Source: Candidatus Heimdallarchaeota archaeon LC_2 (GTDB lineage: Archaea; Asgardarchaeota; Heimdallarchaeia; Heimdallarchaeales; Kariarchaeaceae). Taken from it: a DNA stretch of 14,192 nt. The position numbers were made by a program, and so were the translations under genes. The notes under the pieces were generated by a model, which did no database searches, was not told the origin of the DNA, and worked only from the letters and a program-made list of their open reading frames with translations. The stretch spans positions 1-14,192 of the forward strand of contig MDVR01000157.1 of assembly GCA_001940725.1 (NCBI GenBank). The letters are read 5' to 3'. This document shows, piece by piece, positions 7,281-14,192 of the stretch (position 1 is its first letter; every line of letters begins with the position of its first letter).

Positions 7281-10200
7281 ATGACTATTCAGCTGAGTTA
7301 CCATTTACAGGATACTGCAATACTTAGATATTTGCTATCCAATACTAATTCCAATGATGCGGGCGATATCCTATTCCTTGCTAAGTGCGGTATCTACCGA
7401 TTAATGACAAACGACCACCCATCACTCTCAGAATTGTATAAAATCAGATACAATGAGCATGGCGGATTGCAGCTGAATGATTACCAAAAAATTCTCAAGA
7501 AACGTCTCAGCTCTTTAATCTGGGATATTAAGGATAGACCAGATCTGCAACTACATCTACTTATTCCCCAATATACGGGAAACTATTTCAGTATCTGCGT
7601 CATGATATCCTCCCTTAAACCTGTATTATCAAATGGCGATGATAGCCAAGCCTCTAATAAATTATTCAGTTCCTACAATAATTTCTCAGTGCAGCATTCC
7701 GATCTTGTTTCTTTACATCTTGATCAAATGAAGGAATCTGAAATTCAGAATCTGTTCAAAATTGCATGTACTGAGAATAATAATGGGGATATGACTTTTG
7801 AGCTATCTATTGCAGTGACGGGGATACCTGATGTTCTTTTCGAACAATACCATGTTGAACTGGGAGTGCATGAAATTGAAGTCTTACAAAGCATTGTTAA
7901 TTCCCAGCTTAATCACTATGATCTTCCAAGAATTCAACTCAATGATCGCTATGCAAGAACTATTGGATGGGACACTAATGATCAGTTGATTTCCATTGTC
8001 GAACCAAGAAAAATTGCCACTTTCGGTAATGAAAGGATCATGCTGCAGGCATTGTGGATACTGCAAAACTTTCATCTCAAACATCAGAATAAAGATGTTG
8101 AAATAATCAATCCGAAAAATGGAAAGCGATCATACCAACAGGAATTACACCTGCTGATGGATCAAACTTTTTTCATAATCACAAGCAAGGCAAAACATTG
8201 GGAGAGTGCCATACAATCTCTTACACTGAACCATAAATATCGAAAAGAAATATTGACAAGTATTCATCCAATTGATAATCTAGGTGTAGATATTATCCAG
8301 TTATTCCATTCCAATCGGGATCTGTTATTCAGTCTTATCAAATCTTGGGTCAATATTACCAGTTCTTCAAGAAGTGCCTCCTATGAGATACAATCCATGC
8401 TGGAGTTATTTGATGATGCATTCAAGACCTATGGAAGCGAACAATTGGCAGAATTCCAGTTGCGGATGTTTCTGAAGGAATCTACCTTTGATGACTTAGC
8501 TCACCCCGAATTACATAACACTCTAGTTTCTAAATATTCTTCGATTATTGCCCATCCCTTCTTCAATTTCAAGGAGAAAATAGATATTACGGCACCTAAT
8601 GCAGCCAGAAGACTTTGGAAGAAAGATATTCAATCTCCAGGTATTCATATAATTGATATATCGAGATCAACCCAACAAGAACAGATGGCTATTCATTCAT
8701 TTTTTCTGATCCTTCAAGAGCACAGATATTTTGATAAGACATGGACTTTCCACTCCTTTAGTGATGGTTTGCGTCATTCATTTGAGAAAGTTCAACAGAT
8801 ACTTCAAGCAATGTCATTGAATAAATCGCTACTTCACTTCACCCATAGCACCTCCATGCCTTTCTTCTTGAGAAGTTTTGAGCTCCTCCTTTTCGATAAA
8901 GAATTCACTACTTATTCAGTACTGAAGACATTTGATGCTACTACTATATTTGAAGATGCAGGTGACGCTTCCCTTTTTATCTATGAACAATCCGATGCCA
9001 CCCTAATGAAACCTCTGGATCTACAAATGTTGGATGTACTATATGATAGAAATGTCATTGTCAAACTAGCACCTGAAGATGTCAAATATTCACATGATCT
9101 ATATCCTGCCAAAGAATTGGAGGATCAAGGACCATCTATTTCTGATGAGGAAGAAGATCAATCGGGCGTTTCGCCAAACAGAGATGAAGGAAGTGTTTTC
9201 AGTCAGCCCTTTGTGGAGGAGGAGGATATCATTGTGGAGGATTTCGATGAGGATAGTTATATCGGACCCGATCTCCTCTTTAAAATACCCGTACTTGCCA
9301 CATTTCGCTCCTATCGTCAGTATCGATTCCAAGAAATAGAATATACATCCAACTTGCCACATGACATGGTTCAACAACAACTTCAAGAATTGATATCACA
9401 GAATTGGATAGAGACAACTATCAAGGACAAAACTGATGTCTTTCTTCCCCTGTCAAAGGGCAAGGAGTATATGGATGATCTCATCAGACAAATTCCAGAT
9501 TTCAATGAAATTCAAGTACGGTTTTATGATATTGTATTTCCTGATGTGGAGAATCAATCGATTGATATTGAGGAAAAGGACAAAATTATCGATGAGAACA
9601 ATATTCTTGATGTATTACTTGCAATTCGACTTTCTTATCATAATCTTACTGATCTTGATGAGAGGAAACAGACCTTGCTTAATCTCTGTTCGGTCTGCCG
9701 GTATATATCAGATAAATTTGGTGAATTCGATAATGTTTTGCTCTCCTATTACTACTGGACCTTAGGTGTATACGCATCATTTCTTGGTGCTCAACTTGAT
9801 GACAAACGGGAAGAACATCTTCTTGCTCTGAAAATATCGCAAATAATTAAACTCATTTCAGACATTCTAACTGAAAAACTTCAAGATGAATTTAGCATGG
9901 ATCAGACCGAATCAAGTTCGGATGAGACTTTTGTGTTTACCGAAAATATGAAAGAAGAGGAACAGGTAGTATTACCGGAACAGGAGGAAATTGTGCTTAC
10001 CAAAGTTGATCCATCTATTGATCAAAAGAAAAAAATCGATTCATCGTATGAGAAACCTATTTCACCTCCAACTGTCCTTAATATTCCTAAAACTAATCGA
10101 TCCATCGATGACATTCCTAAATCACTTAGTCAATCGACGCCTCAGGAGCTGAAACCAATTGAAATCTCGCCAGACCTTGGACCGTGGTACAAGTTTCACC

Positions 10201-11609
10201 GATTTGATTATGAACTCCCCATTCAAGACGATCAACTGAGATTATCGGCTGATGAGATTATATTCATGTTCATGGTTAGCTCAATTAGTAACAACATCAC
10301 TGATTCATTTTCCATCAAAAAGCAGACCAAGTCCCTCATGTTTCTGAATGAACAACAGGTATATGAGACAGTGAATCGTTCCCCATTACCAATTCAAATT
10401 GATTATGATAACTTGATAAATACAGGTGTCATTAAACAGATGGATATTGGTTACACCATAGTAGATATAAGGAGTATCTTACCTCATCCAAATGTCTCAG
10501 TTGATCCCATGTATAAGAGGATGAATTTATCTGAAGTGATAGATTTACTAGATGAGAGCCAGTTCAACTTCGTTTATTCCAGAACTTTGCAATCGTATAT
10601 CTACGCAGATTACTATGATGTGGAACTTCAGCCAGTTGTGGCCATCTGTTATGCCATGTTAATTGATCAAGGCGATACACAGGGAAAGATTGCCAGATAT
10701 GAAAAATATATCCCTTGGGCGTATACAATGATTAAATTATTCATGATGAAAAAACGAGATCTTATGCGTTCTAACGAACTTGAATTTATACATTGCACTC
10801 TTCTTTCTAATCTGCAAAAGATTCAAATGGGCTCAACACTAGAATTATCAGAGTATTCTGGTGAGGATGAAACAACAATAAAATTGAGTTCTATGCTGAA
10901 TCGAAAACTGAAGAGACTTGGTCTGAGTTCCTCAGATTTGAATAAACATGAAAGGGGGGATAATATATCAATTGATCGCTCGATTACTTCAGATACAAAA
11001 AGTGTTAAACCCTCCATTGAAAAGCGAGAAAGGATCACCTTCTCACCCACTCTAATTCAACAGATAGAAGAGGAGGCCATTATTGATGAATCCAATAATA
11101 CCATACAGGCTGAAATTCAATCTACAGATAGACCAAATAAATCAGTGAGACTCAAAAAGACGAAAAAGATTCCTAAGCAGAAAAATCTTGAAAATACGAT
11201 ATCTTCTGAACAATCCGATGAAATCAAATTTGGCGATGAAGTTGTTTCATTAATTTCGGAACTCTGTAACAAGGCTAATGAAAAGGCAGAAGACACCAGC
11301 CCCACTGATTTACTCATCTCTATTTTTGCCAAGGTTATTTATCCAGAGGTAATTAATCAGAAGCCTGAAATTACTGATCTCAAGTTGATTGAGATTTTCA
11401 ACGAAGTAGGGGAACTTACTGGAGTTTCTAATTCAGTTGATTTTTCCAGGAGTTTAGGAGATATGCAGGAGAGATGGAACAAGTACAGGGAAACAAGGAC
11501 TCGAATTATTAAATCCTTTGCAAGCCGTATTACCAAGACAGCTTCCAAATTTGTATATAATTCCCTCTTTAGGGATTTACTCAAGAAAAAATACAAAAGA
11601 GATTATTGA
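7281..11609 (+). CDS. Large multi-domain protein of unknown function with winged-helix-like and acidic regions
   Basis: I do not recognise this 1442-residue protein. The ATG at 7281 is chosen over the TTG at 7266 because it fits the TATA spacing. By eye: residues 1-450 are mixed alpha/beta. Residues about 454-580 (GIHIIDISRS, then HSTS, then FDATTIFEDAG) vaguely recall the C-terminal half of HerA/FtsK-type ATPases, but there is no Walker A motif anywhere. Residues about 620-660 are acidic and disordered. Residues about 664-740 look like a winged helix (RFQEIEYTSNLP, recognition-like QQQLQELISQ, wing and a final helix). Residues about 765-870 are helical, 870-965 low complexity, 965-1190 a second globular region, 1200-1310 charged linker, and 1310-1442 helical with a basic end (LKKKYKRDY). 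There is no signal peptide or membrane segment, so it is cytoplasmic. It may act with the next gene, which has a matching promoter. Function: unknown, possibly DNA-associated. Confidence 0.8.
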   Translation: MTIQLSYHLQDTAILRYLLSNTNSNDAGDILFLAKCGIYRLMTNDHPSLSELYKIRYNEHGGLQLNDYQKILKKRLSSLIWDIKDRPDLQLHLLIPQYTGNYFSICVMISSLKPVLSNGDDSQASNKLFSSYNNFSVQHSDLVSLHLDQMKESEIQNLFKIACTENNNGDMTFELSIAVTGIPDVLFEQYHVELGVHEIEVLQSIVNSQLNHYDLPRIQLNDRYARTIGWDTNDQLISIVEPRKIATFGNERIMLQALWILQNFHLKHQNKDVEIINPKNGKRSYQQELHLLMDQTFFIITSKAKHWESAIQSLTLNHKYRKEILTSIHPIDNLGVDIIQLFHSNRDLLFSLIKSWVNITSSSRSASYEIQSMLELFDDAFKTYGSEQLAEFQLRMFLKESTFDDLAHPELHNTLVSKYSSIIAHPFFNFKEKIDITAPNAARRLWKKDIQSPGIHIIDISRSTQQEQMAIHSFFLILQEHRYFDKTWTFHSFSDGLRHSFEKVQQILQAMSLNKSLLHFTHSTSMPFFLRSFELLLFDKEFTTYSVLKTFDATTIFEDAGDASLFIYEQSDATLMKPLDLQMLDVLYDRNVIVKLAPEDVKYSHDLYPAKELEDQGPSISDEEEDQSGVSPNRDEGSVFSQPFVEEEDIIVEDFDEDSYIGPDLLFKIPVLATFRSYRQYRFQEIEYTSNLPHDMVQQQLQELISQNWIETTIKDKTDVFLPLSKGKEYMDDLIRQIPDFNEIQVRFYDIVFPDVENQSIDIEEKDKIIDENNILDVLLAIRLSYHNLTDLDERKQTLLNLCSVCRYISDKFGEFDNVLLSYYYWTLGVYASFLGAQLDDKREEHLLALKISQIIKLISDILTEKLQDEFSMDQTESSSDETFVFTENMKEEEQVVLPEQEEIVLTKVDPSIDQKKKIDSSYEKPISPPTVLNIPKTNRSIDDIPKSLSQSTPQELKPIEISPDLGPWYKFHRFDYELPIQDDQLRLSADEIIFMFMVSSISNNITDSFSIKKQTKSLMFLNEQQVYETVNRSPLPIQIDYDNLINTGVIKQMDIGYTIVDIRSILPHPNVSVDPMYKRMNLSEVIDLLDESQFNFVYSRTLQSYIYADYYDVELQPVVAICYAMLIDQGDTQGKIARYEKYIPWAYTMIKLFMMKKRDLMRSNELEFIHCTLLSNLQKIQMGSTLELSEYSGEDETTIKLSSMLNRKLKRLGLSSSDLNKHERGDNISIDRSITSDTKSVKPSIEKRERITFSPTLIQQIEEEAIIDESNNTIQAEIQSTDRPNKSVRLKKTKKIPKQKNLENTISSEQSDEIKFGDEVVSLISELCNKANEKAEDTSPTDLLISIFAKVIYPEVINQKPEITDLKLIEIFNEVGELTGVSNSVDFSRSLGDMQERWNKYRETRTRIIKSFASRITKTASKFVYNSLFRDLLKKKYKRDY

Positions 11610-11626
11610 AACTATTTTGTTGTTAT

Positions 11627-11634
11627 TTATATAA
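11627..11634 (+). promoter_or_regulatory. TATA element of the 603-residue zinc-finger gene
   Basis: TTATATAA starts 35 bases before the ATG at 11662 and 18 bases after the stop codon of the preceding gene. In an ungapped comparison, 23 of the 35 bases from this box to the ATG match the corresponding stretch before 7281. A T-rich stretch (11614-11628) just upstream may also serve as terminator for the preceding gene. The predicted transcript start is within about ten bases of the ATG. Confidence 0.72.
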
Positions 11635-11661
11635 GATTGCCAACTTTTAATATTGAGAATA

Positions 11662-13473
11662 ATGTTACAAACTGTAAGACAAAGTGCGTTAGTTGAACAT
11701 GAATACTATCAAGAAACATTTATTGCCCATCCACGAAATGTTGCTGCATTTGCAGTTTGTTTCAAAGAAATCATAACTAGCGGTTCTGGAATGAAGTTAG
11801 CTTATACCGCACCTGAAGGTATTTATTTTGTTGAACAAGTTAGAATTAACAAACGTTTGTCCACCATGGGTGATTTTAGTAATAAATTTCTTAAATTTAG
11901 CAGAATAAATAATGTGGATAAACTCCTAAAAAATTGGATTGAGATTGGTCTAATTAAAAAAATTATGATCTATAAGGATAATAATTATTTTGATGGTATT
12001 TACACCTCGCCCTTGATTAATTACCATTTTACAGCCTTACATTCTGATAAGTATATAGAGGGTTTAGTTAGTGCTCTCTTGCAATCCTGTGTCGCTCTTA
12101 GTAACATCATATCTGACATTAAATTACAAGAAAGTGGTCAGGATCTATACCATTTTTATTCAAGAATTATTAGAGAAGGAGAGGCATTTGATCTGGACCA
12201 AAATAATTGGTTAAAACAAAATTTTCACACTGATTTAACATCCAATCTCATTCTTGGTCTTAAAAGACATGGAATGATAAAAATTAGAAAAGGATCAAAA
12301 GAGAAATTTAAACTAACCAACATGGGTTTGGAATTTGTCAAGGTTCTGAGAGAATATTATTCATATCTTTCTGAATTAGATCGATTCGTAAGTAACACTG
12401 ATTCCACACAATTCAACAACTTGGAAAATTCATTCGAAATTAAAATGATTGTACCAGAATCATTAGAAATATTTGTTCGAAAAGAAACTAGATTCCCGAA
12501 TTGTTACTGTGCTCATCACAATATCGTTTATTCAAACGAACAAACTTACTTCCGTCACTCAGCCAGACTACATTCAGGTTTCAAGTGTAGTATTCATGAT
12601 TTTGCAACCTATTCTTACAAGAGTTTCTACAATCACTGTCTAAATTCACATTTCGACATCCAATTCAACAAGTACAACATTATTACATTATTCGATTTTA
12701 TTGATGAACTCGATCCAATTCTTAATTTTTCACACACTGAAAAGGCACTAATCATTCACAAGGTTAATCATTTAAATTCCCAATTCACTGAATTTGAAGG
12801 AAAATCAGTTTATAATACATCGAAGGTGTTTATAGCAATTCTATTTCTTCATCTGGAGAACAAAGATAGTAGAGCATCGAGACATCTGGACTTCAATTAT
12901 CTCTATCTTATTTTTAAATCGATTGGCAGGGCAAATCCTTATACTAGCAAGAATATTAAGTTGTCACTACGAACACTTAACTTTGATTGGATGAAGTTTA
13001 AGTACAGCTATCAAGAGGGGTTTTTGTACTATGGTTCAATTATTCTTCGAGATCCTGATTTTAATGAACGTCTTGTCCAGCGGGGTATAGATGTAAAATC
13101 CTTTAGAACTATATGTGATCAGATGTTTTCGTTCTTGGTGGGTTCTGCCTCTTTGAATGAATTAACAAAATACAGATCCTCTCTCGCCCAATTTGTTTTG
13201 AAATCAATTGTAACATTTTCAGAGATGTTAGGTGAATGGTTCTCCCCAGGACATTCTACCTCAAATCTACTAACCAAGGCGGATATTGAATCGATCATTG
13301 ATACTAATCTCTCTTTACTTCCGTATATTTCTGAGGTGCAGGTTGGAAGAATGTTAAGAGATCGTAAATCCTTAGAATTAGAAAAGTACATCTTTAATTT
13401 CAAGAATGATCTGTTCAAGATTTGTGAGCAAAATAGTATCGATCAATCTAACAGGCCGTTATTTATAAAATAG
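11662..13473 (+). CDS. Putative DNA-binding protein with two tandem CHHH zinc fingers and winged-helix-like segments
   Basis: 603 residues from the ATG at 11662, preferred to the TTG at 11653 because of TATA spacing. Residues about 48-118 and 164-233 look like winged-helix segments (helix, helix, then basic wing RKGSKEKFKLT). Residues 283-304 and 309-330 are two adjacent zinc fingers, each with ligand spacing C-x2-H-x12-H-x4-H. They follow the classical C2H2 layout, including the core aromatic position before the first His pair, with the second Cys replaced by His. The joint HSGFKC resembles a shortened H-TGEKP-type linker. Residues about 345-445 are helical and resemble a TFB/cyclin repeat (GKS, then an alanine-poor helix, then NPYTSKNIK). 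The C-terminal 150 residues are helical. No membrane segment is seen. Together these suggest a nucleic-acid-binding or transcription-related protein; family not recognised. It is probably co-regulated with the preceding gene, 52 bases away, through a matching promoter. Confidence 0.8.
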   Translation: MLQTVRQSALVEHEYYQETFIAHPRNVAAFAVCFKEIITSGSGMKLAYTAPEGIYFVEQVRINKRLSTMGDFSNKFLKFSRINNVDKLLKNWIEIGLIKKIMIYKDNNYFDGIYTSPLINYHFTALHSDKYIEGLVSALLQSCVALSNIISDIKLQESGQDLYHFYSRIIREGEAFDLDQNNWLKQNFHTDLTSNLILGLKRHGMIKIRKGSKEKFKLTNMGLEFVKVLREYYSYLSELDRFVSNTDSTQFNNLENSFEIKMIVPESLEIFVRKETRFPNCYCAHHNIVYSNEQTYFRHSARLHSGFKCSIHDFATYSYKSFYNHCLNSHFDIQFNKYNIITLFDFIDELDPILNFSHTEKALIIHKVNHLNSQFTEFEGKSVYNTSKVFIAILFLHLENKDSRASRHLDFNYLYLIFKSIGRANPYTSKNIKLSLRTLNFDWMKFKYSYQEGFLYYGSIILRDPDFNERLVQRGIDVKSFRTICDQMFSFLVGSASLNELTKYRSSLAQFVLKSIVTFSEMLGEWFSPGHSTSNLLTKADIESIIDTNLSLLPYISEVQVGRMLRDRKSLELEKYIFNFKNDLFKICEQNSIDQSNRPLFIK

Positions 13474-13803
13474 ATCGTGTGCTTCTATTATTTATCAATA
13501 CCAACCATTTCCGTACCGACACAATATCAATTTGTTTTGTTGGACCAAGGCCATCGAAACATGGATTCTCCAGAAATCTATTGGACGATTTAGATTCTTC
13601 TAAATTTAATTAAGTGATGGTTTTTACTTCATCGATCCAGTAAGTGTCTCTAGTAAATAGTTATTCTTTCTAGCGAATACCTAATCAAAACTGCTTCATT
13701 CATCAAAATTCTTTGTGATAATCTCAATTCTGCTAAAATAACTCATTAATAATTCATGTTGAAAATCAAAATTACATACTATCCGCTAGGATCGGTTTTG
13801 TAA
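13474..13803. other. Intergenic region without a recognisable gene
   Basis: This AT-rich stretch between two convergent genes holds no frame longer than a few tens of codons on either strand. I see no tRNA-like cloverleaf, CRISPR repeat or obvious riboswitch. A short hairpin, GGTTTTGTAAACC (13794-13806, five pairs), lies at its right end beside the larger inverted repeat. It probably contains the 3' untranslated ends of the flanking genes and perhaps the outer end of an insertion sequence. Confidence 0.6.
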
Positions 13804-13847
13804 ACCAGTGTTGAATGAGGTTTTGAAGTTGTTATTCAACTACTGGT
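13804..13847. repeat. Inverted repeat spanning the transposase stop codon
   Basis: ACCAGTGTTGAAT (13804-13816) pairs with ATTCAACTACTGGT (13834-13847) as a 13-pair stem with a single-base bulge and a 17-base loop. Read on the reverse strand, the stem includes the last codons and the TGA of the transposase-like gene. Such a structure could terminate the transposase transcript or be a subterminal structure of the element; the other end of the element is outside the window. Confidence 0.55.
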
Positions 13848-14192
13848 GCTTTTTCCTCTTGTTTCAGAAGGTGGATCACAGCCAGTTTGGATCCAATCTT
13901 TCATCATGCCAACAATTATTTTCTTGAAAGAGTCACATAATTCTCGTAATGGTTCTACTGGAATAGGAACCCATTTACGCCTTGGGAATTCATTGGTCAC
14001 TCGACACCAGGTGGGAAACTTTCTGCTTTCTCGTAATTTCTTCCCTTCCTCAAGTTCCTCCAGAGAAGCAGTTTCACAGCAGTTGTAGTTTACACTCAAT
14101 TTATCTCCATTCTCAATTAACTCCAGGTTCTCTAGTACCCACAAATTATAGACCATCACTGCATTCCACATTAACCAGTATCTCAGACTGTA
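13836..14192 (-). CDS. C-terminal part of a probable DDE transposase (5' end outside window)
   Basis: The reverse-strand frame is open from the right window edge to TGA at 13838-13836 (118 codons plus stop). The first residues inside the window, SLRYWLMWNAVMVYNLWVLE, have the aromatic, hydrophobic, YNLW-containing helix typical of the extreme C-terminus of DDE (IS4-like and related) transposases. A hydrophilic tail follows (RRKWVPIPVEPLRELCDSF). The internal Met at 14171 is unlikely to be the real start because coding-like sequence continues upstream of it. The catalytic Asp and Glu residues must lie outside the window, so activity and family cannot be judged. The gene converges on the 603-residue gene and ends in an inverted repeat, which fits an insertion-sequence edge. 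Confidence 0.55.
   Translation of the reverse strand, partial: YSLRYWLMWNAVMVYNLWVLENLELIENGDKLSVNYNCCETASLEELEEGKKLRESRKFPTWCRVTNEFPRRKWVPIPVEPLRELCDSFKKIIVGMMKDWIQTGCDPPSETRGKSTSS

Noticed and set aside
9079..9765. Forward and reverse frames of 86-109 residues inside the 1442-residue gene
   Set aside because: They are fully embedded in a long frame with protein-like composition, have no promoter, and have compositions typical of frame-shifted reading.
11653..11661. Upstream TTG start for the zinc-finger protein
   Set aside because: Same reasoning: the TATA spacing is identical to that of the preceding gene when the ATG at 11662 is used.
13474..13803. Non-coding RNA or tRNA in the right intergenic region
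   Set aside because: No cloverleaf, GTTCRA-type T-loop, long stem or kink-turn is visible. Only short A/T-rich hairpins occur.
13846..14088. 80-residue forward-strand frame at the right end
   Set aside because: It lies antisense to the transposase-like frame, which has the more protein-like composition and a recognisable YNLW helix. The forward product is Ser-rich and shows no domain.

Overview
The window looks archaeal. Three of its genes have an A/T-rich TATA element (CATATAAT, TTATATAA, TTATATAA) 28-35 bases before the ATG and no Shine-Dalgarno-like sequence between, which is the pattern of archaeal leaderless or near-leaderless transcription. The DNA is AT-rich. The proteins also fit: a very long Ig-like surface protein with a C-terminal membrane anchor, a small membrane-tethered zinc ribbon, and two large unrecognised proteins with winged-helix and zinc-finger features. 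An Asgard-type archaeon is possible, but nothing here proves the lineage. No ribosomal, tRNA or housekeeping marker is present.

Left part (1-6679): the window opens inside a perfect 232-base tandem repeat of about 3.5 copies. The repeat runs without a mismatch into the start of a 2000-residue surface protein gene. The period is not a multiple of three, so each copy shifts the frame and yields a 70-residue broken fragment of the same jelly-roll-like domain. Identity ends abruptly at base 804, and the differences just beyond are almost all synonymous. The array is therefore either a recent out-of-frame amplification or an assembly chimera. The rest of the surface gene is one intact frame of roughly ten or more beta-sandwich units, ending in a Ser/Thr/Asn-rich stalk and a membrane helix.

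Middle (6680-7148): a short intergenic region with TCGATCGA palindromes leads into an 84-residue protein made of one membrane helix plus a four-cysteine zinc ribbon.

Right-centre (7149-13473): two large genes lie in the same direction. The first encodes 1442 residues (multi-domain, with a winged-helix-like segment and acidic and charged linkers). The second encodes 603 residues (winged-helix-like N-terminal half, two tandem CHHH zinc fingers, cyclin/TFB-like helical region). Both have a TTATATAA box exactly 35 bases before the ATG and related sequence between, so they may be co-regulated. I recognise neither family. This pair is the best candidate for an undescribed system, perhaps DNA-binding or transcriptional, but that function is inferred from folds read by eye.

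Right end (13474-14192): about 360 bases without a gene, then the 3' end of a reverse-strand gene that looks like the C-terminus of a DDE transposase. Its stop codon sits inside an imperfect inverted repeat. This is the edge of a probable insertion sequence whose body lies beyond the window.
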